Shown: piece by piece, positions 33,983 to 43,161 of the stretch | How positions within the stretch are numbered: position 1 is the stretch's first letter | Layout of the letters: each line of letters opens with the position of its first letter | Assembly: GCF_001907695.1 (NCBI RefSeq) | Contig: NZ_KV880643.1 | Location: 62,001 to 126,000 of the forward strand | Direction: 5' to 3' | DNA from: Thalassospira sp. TSL5-1 | Lineage (GTDB): Bacteria > Pseudomonadota > Alphaproteobacteria > Rhodospirillales > Thalassospiraceae | DNA: 64,000 nucleotides | Program-made: the position numbers and the translations under genes | Notes under the pieces: model-generated | What the model saw: only the letters and a program-made list of their open reading frames with translations | Told to the model about the DNA's origin: nothing | Database searches by the model: none

Positions 33983-34519
33983 ATGATGATGGAATGCGAT
34001 CCTTTTAAGCGGCCTTCTCAGTTTCCTACACATCGGCATCCGCCAGAGTTTTGGGAGCAGTTCGGTCGAGCTATTGCTACTTTTGGCTTTTTAGAGGAAA
34101 TGCTGGGAAGGGCCATCATAGCAATTACTGGCTCTAAACAGGTTCCAGAAACTGATGCCCAAGAGGCATTGGACGTGTGGCAAAAAATAGTGGAAAAGGC
34201 ATTGCATCGCCCGTTGGGTGTACTAATTGACATGTATCATAAAGCACTTAAGGATCATCCTAAAGCGCATGTTTTGAATGTTGATGAGTTGATTGAGGAC
34301 TTAAAAAAAGTTGCTCAGTATCGAAATCCTTTATGTCATGGTTCTTGGCGTATACCCGATGGGAATGGTTTTTCAGAATTATTTTACATTGATAGAGAAC
34401 TAAGAATTTTTGATACGCCACTTGATCAAGGCATTTTAGAAAAACTGCAAGTTGAAGCGTCGACGATTGCATGTAGGGTATATAATTCAATCACCCAGCT
34501 TGGGTGTAAACCGTTATAA
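33983..34519 (+). CDS. Orphan HEPN-like protein in an AT-rich segment
   Basis: The 178-residue protein starts at one of three consecutive ATGs (33983, 33986, 33989) behind GAGAAG. It has no signal peptide and is mostly helical. Residues 114-119 read RNPLCH, fitting the R-N-x3-H pattern at the active site of HEPN-domain ribonucleases, with Asn next to Arg as is usual. The AT-rich codons differ from both neighbours, which suggests recent transfer. There is no adjacent MNT antitoxin gene. It might be a toxin, an immunity or phage-defence RNase, or an inactive HEPN protein. The motif alone is short, so this is a suggestion. Confidence 0.55.
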   Translation: MMMECDPFKRPSQFPTHRHPPEFWEQFGRAIATFGFLEEMLGRAIIAITGSKQVPETDAQEALDVWQKIVEKALHRPLGVLIDMYHKALKDHPKAHVLNVDELIEDLKKVAQYRNPLCHGSWRIPDGNGFSELFYIDRELRIFDTPLDQGILEKLQVEASTIACRVYNSITQLGCKPL

Positions 34520-34561
34520 TAGCGTTCAACGTTTTTTCTTTGTATCGGGGAGGGGGCGGAA

Positions 34562-36208
34562 TTACTCCGCCGCCACCGTTTTGCCGTCGCGTTCCAGCAT
34601 TTCGCCCTGTTTGCGTTTGGCAAGGATGTCGCGGGCCTTGGCATATTGCGGGTCGTGCCAGAAGATCAGGCAGCCATTGCAGCCCCGGCCACAACAGCCT
34701 TGTGTTCCCACGCGCGGGGTGCGGAAGGTGCGGTCTTTCTGGCGTTCATCAAGGGCGTCCTGCAGGGCGTCGCGTTTGGCGTCGTACCGTGCCGGGTTGC
34801 CTTTACCCATTTCAATTTTATGGCCTTCCTGGTCCAGCTTCATGCGTTCCCATTCGTCCGGCGTTAAGGCCTTTTCCTTGCGGATGATGGTCAGCGGCGG
34901 GAAGGCGGTGCGCAGATAGTCCGGGTCTTCCTGCTCTAACAGTGAAAACGGAATACGGACCATTGGTTTGGCCCCGGCATGCACGGCTTCGCCAACCTTG
35001 CCACTATTGGCATCGATAAATTCATACATGCGGATGAAAATGGTTTTACGGCCCTTGGGCGGGACAATTTCCAAAACGTCGCCAGCCAGCAGGCGGTTTT
35101 TGACCGACACGATAAAGGCATCGTCTTCCACCCGTTCGATCAGCCCGGCAAACTCCCAGTCCGAAACGTTGCTGGAGCTGTCATAGCCATGCGCATAATT
35201 GGTCAGCCGTCCTTCATGGAAGGCCAGGGTATAGCCCCGGTTGGGGATGGTTGCCAGTTCCTTCATATAGGGTTCTGCCGACCAGTTTTCGGGGTCTTCG
35301 TACCAGTCATCTATCGCCATGCGATAAGCGCGTGCGACCAGCCCGGCATAGTACGGGCTTTTGCCGCGGCCTTCTACCTTCAGGCTATCGACACCGATTT
35401 TAAGGTAGTCTTCCAGTTTCGGCATGATGCAGAGGTCACGCGAATTGAGGATGTAAGATCCGCGTTCATCCTCCTGAATTTCCATCAGTTCGCCGGGGCG
35501 CATTTCTTCTTCCAGGAAGAAATCAAACAGTTCCATATTTTCTTCGGTCAGGTTCAGTTCCTTGACCGTGCCATCTTTCAGCTTCATATGGACCTTGTAT
35601 TTCCAGCGGCAGCTATTGGCACACGCCCCCTGGTTGGCCCCGCGTTCTGCCATGAAGTTTGATAGCAGGCAGCGGCCGGAATAGGTCATGCACATGGAAC
35701 CATGCACAAAGGCTTCGATTTTGATGTCCTGGCATTTTTCGCGAATTTCGGTCAGTTCCTCGTAGGAAACCTCGCGGCCCAGCACCACCAGCTTGGCACC
35801 AATGCTTTGCCAGAATTTGACGGACTGCCACGAACAGACATTGGCCTGGGTGGAGACATGTAACGGAATTTCAGGGGCCTGTTCGCGCACAAACATGAAA
35901 ACGCCGGGGTCAGCGACAATCAGTCCGTCCGGCTTTACCTTGCGCACGGTTTCAACATATTCCGGCAGTTTGGAAATGTCCTTGTTGTGCGAAAACAGGT
36001 TCAATGTCAGGTAAACCCGCACCCCATGCTGATGGGCAAATTCAATGCCTTCCACCACATCATCCAGCGACATCTGGCTTTTGACCCGCAGTGATAAATC
36101 AGGCGTGCCCATATAAACGGCATCCGCGCCATACAGCACGGCAATTTTAAGCTTTTCCAAAGAGCCAGCAGGCATCAACAATTCGGAACGGCGCGATTGA
36201 TCACTCAT
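34562..36208 (-). CDS. U32 peptidase-family protein, TrhP (YegQ)-like
   Basis: The 548-residue protein has the U32 signature: ELLMPAGSLEKLKIAVLYGADAVYMG at the N-terminus and MCMTYSGRCLLSNFMAERGANQGACANSCRW (residues about 173-203), with the four Cys of the family. It is longer than the typical 450 residues of TrhP and ends with a Cys-rich tail, CCGRGCNGC, probably a metal or Fe-S ligand set. Family members act in tRNA U34 hydroxylation or ubiquinone hydroxylation rather than as proven peptidases. It stands alone between an AT-rich orphan and a carbamoylase gene, and its exact target is not shown. Confidence 0.82.
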   Translation of the reverse strand: MSDQSRRSELLMPAGSLEKLKIAVLYGADAVYMGTPDLSLRVKSQMSLDDVVEGIEFAHQHGVRVYLTLNLFSHNKDISKLPEYVETVRKVKPDGLIVADPGVFMFVREQAPEIPLHVSTQANVCSWQSVKFWQSIGAKLVVLGREVSYEELTEIREKCQDIKIEAFVHGSMCMTYSGRCLLSNFMAERGANQGACANSCRWKYKVHMKLKDGTVKELNLTEENMELFDFFLEEEMRPGELMEIQEDERGSYILNSRDLCIMPKLEDYLKIGVDSLKVEGRGKSPYYAGLVARAYRMAIDDWYEDPENWSAEPYMKELATIPNRGYTLAFHEGRLTNYAHGYDSSSNVSDWEFAGLIERVEDDAFIVSVKNRLLAGDVLEIVPPKGRKTIFIRMYEFIDANSGKVGEAVHAGAKPMVRIPFSLLEQEDPDYLRTAFPPLTIIRKEKALTPDEWERMKLDQEGHKIEMGKGNPARYDAKRDALQDALDERQKDRTFRTPRVGTQGCCGRGCNGCLIFWHDPQYAKARDILAKRKQGEMLERDGKTVAAE

Positions 36209-36369
36209 ATCGTCGGGTCTTTATTTAGGGAATGCGGGAAATGTTCTCTCTCTTGCTGGCGGGTCATATCATATTTACCAGCATTGATGCGCCCAAAATC
36301 GCATATTTCAGGCATTCTGCAAAGGCCTGGCTTTGCAGGGCGGCAATGCGCAACGATAAACCTGTGTTT

Positions 36370-37608
36370 TTATCCCGCCAGTTTCGAGCAGAATTGCGCC
36401 AGATTTTGCAAATAGGTCGCCAGTACCTGTGCCGCGATGTCGGCATCTTCGGCGGTGATGGCTTCATCGGGATGATGGCTTAACCCGTCCTTGCAGCGGA
36501 CAAACAACATGCCAATGTCGCATAAATCGTGCATGGCCAGGCCATCATGCCCCGCCCCGCTAAACAGGCGCAGGGGGCGAATGTTGTGTTGGGTTATGGC
36601 GGCTTCCAGCCCGTTCATCATCCAGTCGGCACAGGGCACACCTTCTGCCTCGTAAGTTTGATCGGCATTAATTGCTACTGCCCGGTTTTGCGCAATGCCG
36701 CCCAAAGCCGATAAAATGGCCCCACGCCCATTGACCCGCACGGCGCGTTCCGGTGCGCGGAGTTCAATTGTCAGGTCAACGCTATCGGGAATCACATTTA
36801 CCGCGTTGGGCGATACTTCCAGCTTGCCGACCACACCAACCATGCCCTCGGTTTCGCGGCATACCTGGTTGACCTTGTGAACAATATCGGCGGCTGCCAG
36901 CAGGGCATCCTGGCGGTGATCCATTGGGGTGGTTCCGGCGTGGCTGGCCTTGCCCTTGATGACCACGCGGTGGCGTTCAATCCCGGTTAAGGCAGTGACA
37001 ATCCCGACGGGCAGGTTTCTTCCTTCCAGCACCGGGCCCTGTTCGATATGCACTTCCAGGAAGCCCAGTGTGTTTTTGCGCGACCGTTTCAGGCTGGGTA
37101 TACTGTCGGGGGTGCAGCCAAAGTCCTGCAGGGCGGTGCGTACCGTAACACCATTATCATCCATGGCATCAAGGGCGGCTGGGTCAAATGTCCCCGCAAG
37201 GGCGCGGGAGCCGACAAGGGTGGATTGAAACCGCGTACCTTCCTCGTCACCAAAGGCGACAATTTCGATGCCAAAGGGCAGATCGATTTTGCGTTTATAA
37301 AGGTCCCCGACCACCGTGATTGGCAGGGCAACACCCAGCATGCCGTCATATTTGCCGCCCGACACAACCGTATCCTGATGCGACCCCATGATCAGGGTCG
37401 GGGCGCCATTACGTGCTTTTTCATCGCGACCAACAATATTGCCGGTGGCATCCATTTCGGTTTCCAGCCCGGCCTGTTCCATCCACTCCTTAATCAGGAT
37501 GGCGACCTGTTTGTGTTCGGCACTTAAAAACAGGCGGGTGACACCGGGGCCGGGTCGGGAAAATTGTGCGGCCTGTTCCAGGCGATCATAAACAAGTTGT
37601 CCCAGCAT
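36370..37608 (-). CDS. Zn-dependent hydrolase of the hydantoinase/carbamoylase (M20) family
   Basis: The 412-residue protein has the bimetal ligands and motifs of N-carbamoyl-L-amino-acid hydrolases and allantoate amidohydrolases: GSHQDTVVSGGKYDG, FGDEEGTRF, EVHIEQGPVLE, GKASHAGTTPMDHRQDA, SGAGHDG and LSHHPDE. It cleaves an N-carbamoyl or ureido bond of an amino-acid derivative in the cytoplasm. It is the second gene of the minus-strand pair with DUF1028, 46 bases apart, divergent from a dipeptide-type ABC importer. The carbamoylated substrate is not identified. Confidence 0.85.
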   Translation of the reverse strand: MLGQLVYDRLEQAAQFSRPGPGVTRLFLSAEHKQVAILIKEWMEQAGLETEMDATGNIVGRDEKARNGAPTLIMGSHQDTVVSGGKYDGMLGVALPITVVGDLYKRKIDLPFGIEIVAFGDEEGTRFQSTLVGSRALAGTFDPAALDAMDDNGVTVRTALQDFGCTPDSIPSLKRSRKNTLGFLEVHIEQGPVLEGRNLPVGIVTALTGIERHRVVIKGKASHAGTTPMDHRQDALLAAADIVHKVNQVCRETEGMVGVVGKLEVSPNAVNVIPDSVDLTIELRAPERAVRVNGRGAILSALGGIAQNRAVAINADQTYEAEGVPCADWMMNGLEAAITQHNIRPLRLFSGAGHDGLAMHDLCDIGMLFVRCKDGLSHHPDEAITAEDADIAAQVLATYLQNLAQFCSKLAG

Positions 37609-37640
37609 GGGGCCTCCGAATAGCGGGGTGGAAAAATATA

Positions 37641-37660
37641 TTGATCAATGTTGATCAATG
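37641..37660. repeat. Tandem duplication of a 10-bp palindrome-bearing unit
   Basis: TTGATCAATG occurs twice in a row. The repeat spans the stop codon of the DUF1028 gene. Each unit contains the palindrome TTGATCAA. It may be chance or a slippage product. Confidence 0.6.
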
Positions 37661-38320
37661 CTGGTGTGGATGGTCCGGTGTCGGCAAACGGACGAAGAAG
37701 GACTGGTAGTCGGATTGACGGGTCATGTCATACAGGCGTTTCAGCTCGGCAATCGGATGGGGATGGTCATCGACCCGCAGGTCAAGCGGGAGCTGATTGG
37801 GGGTCACAACCTGGATGGTGGCCGAACTGGTGCCGCGTTTATCCCCGCCTGCGTCAAAGGCGGCTTCCAGCGCATGCAGCAGAGCCAACGCAAAAGAACA
37901 GCCATTTTCAACGGCGTTCTCGAACCCTTGCTTCATGGCGGGGATGACGGTTTCGTTTGCCAGAATATTGCCGCCCGCAACCAGATTGTGCGTGATGATA
38001 TGGTCATGATGGGGGCTGTTGGCCGACCCGGTCCAGGCCGCACCATTGCCATTGGCATCAAGCAACAGCATTTGCCGATATGCGCGGCCCTCGTCGGCGT
38101 CGGTCAGGTTTTTCACCACGGACTCGGCATTTTCACCGGCTTGCAGGCGATTTAGCCCGTTAACGCCATACCAGTAATTGGTGGAATAGCCCTGTGTGGC
38201 AATCGCGCCAACCCCGGCGCGCAAATGGGGAACAAAGCCGCCAACGGCAAGGTTGCCGGTGGCCGTTACCAGCCCGAGAGCCTTGGTTTTCGGGTCTTTT
38301 GCAATCAGCGAATAGGTCAT
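37655..38320 (-). CDS. DUF1028 family protein (Ntn-hydrolase-like)
   Basis: The 221-residue protein matches DUF1028: MTYSLIAKDPKTKALGLVTATGNLAVGGFVPHLRAGVGAIATQG, then AYRQMLLLDANGNGAAWTGSAN, with spacing typical of this Ntn-hydrolase-like family. The exact reaction of DUF1028 proteins is not established as far as I know. It has a His-rich tail (HPHQH). It is the first gene of a minus-strand pair with a carbamoylase-type hydrolase and lies opposite a dipeptide ABC operon. Tandem palindromes in the shared promoter link both directions. Confidence 0.85.
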   Translation of the reverse strand: MTYSLIAKDPKTKALGLVTATGNLAVGGFVPHLRAGVGAIATQGYSTNYWYGVNGLNRLQAGENAESVVKNLTDADEGRAYRQMLLLDANGNGAAWTGSANSPHHDHIITHNLVAGGNILANETVIPAMKQGFENAVENGCSFALALLHALEAAFDAGGDKRGTSSATIQVVTPNQLPLDLRVDDHPHPIAELKRLYDMTRQSDYQSFFVRLPTPDHPHQH

Positions 38321-38362
38321 TTTTCCTGCCAGGTCAGAAGGGCTGTTATGCGGGACGGCTAA

Positions 38363-38378
38363 ATTTATAATGATAAAT
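38363..38378. promoter_or_regulatory. Tandem palindromic operator, copy 1
   Basis: ATTTATAATGATAAAT is an inverted repeat (ATTTAT/ATAAAT) located between the divergent DUF1028 and ABC operons. Its reverse complement equals copy 2, 31 bases away start to start, close to three helix turns. The GntR-family protein at 44209 is the natural candidate to bind it. Confidence 0.6.
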
Positions 38379-38393
38379 AATTGCCCGATGCCA

Positions 38394-38409
38394 ATTTATC
38401 ATTATAAAT
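38394..38409. promoter_or_regulatory. Tandem palindromic operator, copy 2
   Basis: ATTTATCATTATAAAT is the exact reverse complement of copy 1, and itself has ATTTAT/ATAAAT arms around a 4-base centre. Two such sites with a 15-base gap suit cooperative binding of a dimeric regulator to control both divergent operons. Confidence 0.6.
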
Positions 38410-38551
38410 AGACATTGCAACCGCAACAACCGGCAGGGCTGGCAACGGCCTTTGACGTGGAAACGTTCAACGCAACAAAAAAGGGTTGTCACCGTAAGGT
38501 TCGGATCGTGATCCGGCCCAGATCGAGAGGCTTATGAGAAGGGAGGCTTGA

Positions 38552-40120
38552 ATGAAAAGCCTGTTTAAAGGGGCGCTGGTCGCAGCGGCCTTGACAGTTT
38601 CAGCATTTTCAGCCGGGACGGCTGATGCACAGACACCGCCGGGCGTTCTGCTGGTCGGGCAGATTGCCGAACCCAAATCGCTTGACCCGGCCGCCGATAC
38701 GGCGGTCAACGATTTCCGCATTCTGGTCAATATGTATGATGGGCTGGTGCGCTATAAGGATGGCACGCTTGAGGTCGAACCCGACCTTGCCAAAAGCTGG
38801 ACCATTTCGGATGACGGCAAGGTTTATACCTTTAAACTGCGCGAGGGCGTGACCTTCCATGATGGCACGCCGTTTAACGCCGAGGCGGTAAAATACAATT
38901 TTGACCGCATGCTGGATGAAAAACACCCGCAGCATGATACCGGGCCGTTCCCGCTGGCGTTTTTCTTTAGCGCGATTGACAAAATTGACGTGGTGGATGA
39001 CCTCACGGTCACATTCACCCTCAAGGAACCCTATGCGCCGTTCCTGTCCAACCTGGCCTATCCCACGGGGCTGATGGTTTCGCCCACGGCGGTCAAGAAA
39101 TATGGCAAGGATTTTGGCCGTCATCCGGTGGGCACCGGCCCGTTTAAATTCGAGGAATGGGAAAGCAATTCCAAGGTCGTTGTCACCCGGAATGATGATT
39201 ACTGGGATGGCGCCCCGAAACTGGATGCCGTTGTTTTTCGCCCGATTACCGATGCCAATACCCGCATTGCCGAACTGATGGCCGGTGGCATTGACCTGAT
39301 GGTCGAGGTGCCGCCAGATAATTTGGGGCAGTTGGAATCTGATGCCAACTTTACGGTCTATCAGCAGGCCGGGCCGCATTTGTGGTTCCTGATCCTCAAT
39401 ACCAAGGATGGCCCGTTTAAGGACAAGCGTGTGCGCCAGGCGATCAATTACGCCATCAATAAAAAGGCGCTGGTGGATAACGTTTTGCAGGGCACGGCCG
39501 ATATTGCCGCCGGGCCGACGCCGCCTGCCTTTGCCTGGGCCTATGACAAAAGCCTTCAGCCTTACCCCTATGACGTTGAAAAGGCCAAAAAGCTGATTGA
39601 TGAAGCCGGGGCATCGGGCAAGGAAGTGACCTTTTACGTGACCGAAGGCGGCTCGGGCATGCTGGACCCGATCCCGATGGGCGCCGCGATCCAGGCTGAT
39701 TTGGCGAAGGTTGGCCTGAAGGTCAAGATCGAAACCTATGAATGGAATACCTTCCTGGGCAAGGTTAATCCCGGGCTTGAGGGCAAGGCGGACATGGCCG
39801 AAATGGCCTGGATGACCAACGACCCCGATACATTGCCGTATCTGGCGCTGCGCACCGATGCCTGGCCCGACAAGGGCGGCTTTAATTCCGGTTATTATTC
39901 CAACCCCAAAGTGGATGAATTGCTGGAAAAGGCCCGCACCTCAACCGATCAGAATGAACGGGCAAAGCTGTATCGTGAAATGCAACAGATTGTGCATGAC
40001 GATGCACCCTGGGCCTTTATTGCCAACTGGAAACAGAACGCCGTGACCAGTGCCGCGGTGAAGGGCTTCAAGCTGCAACCGTCCTTCTTCCTGCTGTTAA
40101 AGGATGTCAGCAAGGATTAG
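38552..40120 (+). CDS. ABC transporter substrate-binding protein (dipeptide/oligopeptide type)
   Basis: The 522-residue protein has a signal peptide (KSLFKGALVAAALTVSAFSAGTADA) and the SBP family-5 fold: EPKSLDPAADTAVNDF, YDGLVRYKDGTLEVEPDLAKSW, the RLxEGVTFHDGTPFNAEAVKYNFDRM-like block, and HLWFLILNTKDGPFKDKRVRQAINYAI. It collects a peptide-like ligand in the periplasm for DppB and a fused DppC-DppD. The start codon has GGGAGG nine bases upstream. The ligand may be a peptide carrying a carbamoyl or amide group, judged from the neighbouring hydrolases. Confidence 0.9.
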   Translation: MKSLFKGALVAAALTVSAFSAGTADAQTPPGVLLVGQIAEPKSLDPAADTAVNDFRILVNMYDGLVRYKDGTLEVEPDLAKSWTISDDGKVYTFKLREGVTFHDGTPFNAEAVKYNFDRMLDEKHPQHDTGPFPLAFFFSAIDKIDVVDDLTVTFTLKEPYAPFLSNLAYPTGLMVSPTAVKKYGKDFGRHPVGTGPFKFEEWESNSKVVVTRNDDYWDGAPKLDAVVFRPITDANTRIAELMAGGIDLMVEVPPDNLGQLESDANFTVYQQAGPHLWFLILNTKDGPFKDKRVRQAINYAINKKALVDNVLQGTADIAAGPTPPAFAWAYDKSLQPYPYDVEKAKKLIDEAGASGKEVTFYVTEGGSGMLDPIPMGAAIQADLAKVGLKVKIETYEWNTFLGKVNPGLEGKADMAEMAWMTNDPDTLPYLALRTDAWPDKGGFNSGYYSNPKVDELLEKARTSTDQNERAKLYREMQQIVHDDAPWAFIANWKQNAVTSAAVKGFKLQPSFFLLLKDVSKD

Positions 40121-40231
40121 GCCTTTGGCTGTTGCTGGCCTGATGCGCCAGTTTGACCTTACGCCGGGTGCAAGTGAATACATTTGTTTGCACCTGGCAT
40201 TTTTCCCGCACTCACACTGACGAGCCCTGTC

Positions 40232-41179
40232 ATGCACGTCTATATTTTGCGCCGACTGGTTTTGATGATTCCGGTTTTGCTGGGTCTGACCGTGATTGTC
40301 TTTTTGATCATGTCCCTTATTCCGGGTGATCCGGCCCTGGCGATTTTGGGGTCCTATGCGACGCCGGAAAACATCGCCAAGTTACGGGCCGATCTTGGCC
40401 TCGATAAATCGCTGTTCAGTCAATACTGGATCTGGCTTTCCAATATGCTGCATGGCGATTTTGGCCGGTCTTATAGCCTGAACCGCCCGGTATTGGACGA
40501 GGTTTTGGAACGGTTTGGCGCGACGCTGATTTTGGCAGGGGCGTCGCTGATGTTATGTACGGTTTTTGGCCTTCTGACCGGCGTGGTTTCGGCGGTGCGG
40601 CAATATGGCTGGGCGGATAAAACCCTGACCTTTGTGGTGCTGATTGGCATTTCGATACCGTCATTCTGGCTGGGGCTGATGATGATGTTGCTGTTTGCCG
40701 TCAAATTGCGCTGGCTGCCAGTCAGTGGCATGTATGCGATTTATGGCGGTGGCGATTTGCCCGATTTGTTGCGTCATCTGATTATGCCTGCCGTGACGCT
40801 GGCGGTGGTGGCAACCGGGGTGATTGCGCGCCTGACCCGTTCCAACATGCTGGAAGTGTTGCGCCAGGATTATATTCGCACCGCGCGCGCCAAGGGCCTG
40901 GATGAAAGACGGGTGATTTATCGCCATGCCTTTAAGGCCGCACTGGTTAATGTCATCCCGGTGATTGGCGTGCAGGCGGGCTTTGTGCTGGGCGGGGCGG
41001 TTTATATTGAAACCGTGTTTCAGTGGCCCGGTATTGGCCGCATGCTGGTTACGGCGATTGCGACCCGCGATATTTTGCTCGTACAGGGTGGCGTTGTGAT
41101 TGTGGCGGCAAGTTATGTGCTGTTCAATCTGTTTGCCGATGTGTTGCAACACCTTATCGATCCGAGGGTCAAGGCATGA
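40232..41179 (+). CDS. Dipeptide-type ABC transporter permease (DppB family)
   Basis: ATG 40232 is preferred because DppB proteins begin with a YILRRL motif, here MHVYILRRLVLMIPVLLGL. The frame from 40184 adds 16 non-conserved residues. The 315-residue protein has six membrane segments and the EAA-like loop VLRQDYIRTARAKGLDERRVIYRHAFKAAL. It ends in an ATGA overlap with the fused permease-ATPase. It forms one half of the channel. Confidence 0.88.
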   Translation: MHVYILRRLVLMIPVLLGLTVIVFLIMSLIPGDPALAILGSYATPENIAKLRADLGLDKSLFSQYWIWLSNMLHGDFGRSYSLNRPVLDEVLERFGATLILAGASLMLCTVFGLLTGVVSAVRQYGWADKTLTFVVLIGISIPSFWLGLMMMLLFAVKLRWLPVSGMYAIYGGGDLPDLLRHLIMPAVTLAVVATGVIARLTRSNMLEVLRQDYIRTARAKGLDERRVIYRHAFKAALVNVIPVIGVQAGFVLGGAVYIETVFQWPGIGRMLVTAIATRDILLVQGGVVIVAASYVLFNLFADVLQHLIDPRVKA

Positions 41180-43161
41180 GTAACCCGGCATCCTCAACCA
41201 ATATGGCGGCAAAGCCGCGTAAACGTTCGGCACGGCCTTCGGCGTTCAAACTTCTGGCGCGGAACCATTTGGCCCTGATGGGGGCAGTAATTTTCGCCGG
41301 GGTGATCATTCTGGCGCTGATTACGCCGTGGTTGCCGCTGGTTAACCCCGATGTGACCGACCCGGCCAACCGCCTGTTACCGCCGTTAAGCGACGGGCAT
41401 TTTCTCGGCACCGACCATTTGGGACGCGATTTGTTATCGCGCCTGTTATGGGGCACGCGGGTTAGCCTGGCGGTGGGGATTTCGGCATCGTTGTTTGCCG
41501 CGTTTTTCGGCTCTGCCATTGGTATTATTTCCGGCTATTTCGGCGGGCGTACCGATAATATCATGATGCGTGGCATCGATATGGTGATGGCGTTTCCCTA
41601 TATTTTGCTGGCACTGGCGATTGTTGCGGCCCTGGGGCCGGGGCTGATGAATGCGCTTTATGCCATTGCCGTGGTCAATATACCGTTTTTTGCTCGTAAC
41701 ATTCGCGGGGTGACGGTGGGGATTGCGCATCGGGAATTTGTCGATGCTGCGCGTTTGTCGGGCAACGGGCATATCCGTATTTTGCTGAGCGAGATTTTGC
41801 CGAATGTGATGCCGGTGATTGTGATTACCATGTCCACCACGGTGGGCTGGATGATTTTGGAAACGGCAGGGCTTAGCTTTTTGGGGCTGGGCGCACAACC
41901 CCCGCAGGCGGACCTTGGCTCGATGCTGGGCGAGGGGCGCAAGCTGATCACCACCGCGCTGCATTTATCGGCCATTCCTGGTGGCATGATCTTTTTACTG
42001 GTCATGAGCATCAATTTGCTGGGCGATGGTATTCGCGACATTTTGGACCCGCGTTTGAAATCGGGCGCGCTGGCCCGTCCGGCCCCGGTAACACGTATTG
42101 ATCGCAGTACATGGGATGGCCCGGCAGTTGTGGGTTCGGTGCAGGCCAATGGTCAGCCGGATGCCAGAAGTGATGCCGACAAGGACGCCATTTTGTCGGT
42201 CGAGGATTTGCGCACCGAATTTGTCCTGGGCGATGATGTCTATAAGGCGGTTGGCGGGGTATCCTTCCATGTCGGGCGCAACGAATGTGTTGGCCTGGTG
42301 GGGGAATCCGGCTCTGGCAAATCTGTTACTGCATTGTCGCTGTTGGGGCTGGTGGCATCCCCACCCGGTACCATTGCCGGGGGCCGGGTGATGCTGGCCG
42401 GGCGCGATGTGTTTGACATGCACGAACAGGAAATTCGCGCCATTCGTGGCGGGCGTGTGGCTTATGTGTTTCAGGACCCGCTTTCAACGCTGCATCCGTT
42501 ATTTTCGGTCGGCGACCAGTTGGTCGAGGCGATCCGCGCCCATAATCGCGTCAGCTACAAGGAAGCCTGGCAAAAGGCGGTTGAACTTTTGCGCATGGTG
42601 CGCATTCCCAACCCGGAAAAACGGGCCGATAGTTACCCGCATCAATTATCGGGCGGGATGCGCCAGCGTGTAGGCATTGCCATGGCGCTGGCCAACGAAC
42701 CCGAACTGATCATTGCCGATGAACCGACAACCGCCCTTGATGTGACGGTGCAGGCGCAAATTTTGAAACTGATGAACAATTTGCGCGAACAGCATGGTAC
42801 GTCGGTTTTGTTCATTACCCACGATTTTGGCGTGGTTTCGGAAATTTGCGACCGGGTTGCTGTGATGTATGCCGGGCAGATTGTCGAAATGGGCACAACG
42901 CAGCAGGTTTTGGAAAACCCGGCGCATCCCTATACCAAACGCCTGATCGATTGTGTGCCGCGTTTGGGCGAAGCCGCGCGCGAAATTGCCGCCATTCCGG
43001 GCCTGCCCCCGGCGGTCAATGATTTGCCGGTGGGCTGCGCCTTTGCTGATCGTTGTGACCGTGCGGCGGATGCCTGCCGGGCCGGGGCCATTGACCTTGA
43101 TCCTCTGGGTGACGGCCATGCCGTGCGTTGCATCAAACCGATGGAGGTTCGCCATGCCTGA
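41176..43161 (+). CDS. Fused dipeptide ABC transporter permease (DppC) and ATPase (DppD)
   Basis: From ATG 41176, overlapping the previous stop by four bases, a single 661-residue frame holds two proteins normally encoded separately. Residues 1 to about 295 are a DppC permease ([62 protein letters not shown]). A linker of about 40 residues follows. From about 335 there is a DppD ATPase: Walker [37 protein letters not shown], and the C-terminal Cys-containing oligopeptide-type domain ([15 protein letters not shown]). No stop or frameshift occurs in the linker. Similar fusions are known in proteobacteria. Confidence 0.9.
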   Translation: MSNPASSTNMAAKPRKRSARPSAFKLLARNHLALMGAVIFAGVIILALITPWLPLVNPDVTDPANRLLPPLSDGHFLGTDHLGRDLLSRLLWGTRVSLAVGISASLFAAFFGSAIGIISGYFGGRTDNIMMRGIDMVMAFPYILLALAIVAALGPGLMNALYAIAVVNIPFFARNIRGVTVGIAHREFVDAARLSGNGHIRILLSEILPNVMPVIVITMSTTVGWMILETAGLSFLGLGAQPPQADLGSMLGEGRKLITTALHLSAIPGGMIFLLVMSINLLGDGIRDILDPRLKSGALARPAPVTRIDRSTWDGPAVVGSVQANGQPDARSDADKDAILSVEDLRTEFVLGDDVYKAVGGVSFHVGRNECVGLVGESGSGKSVTALSLLGLVASPPGTIAGGRVMLAGRDVFDMHEQEIRAIRGGRVAYVFQDPLSTLHPLFSVGDQLVEAIRAHNRVSYKEAWQKAVELLRMVRIPNPEKRADSYPHQLSGGMRQRVGIAMALANEPELIIADEPTTALDVTVQAQILKLMNNLREQHGTSVLFITHDFGVVSEICDRVAVMYAGQIVEMGTTQQVLENPAHPYTKRLIDCVPRLGEAAREIAAIPGLPPAVNDLPVGCAFADRCDRAADACRAGAIDLDPLGDGHAVRCIKPMEVRHA

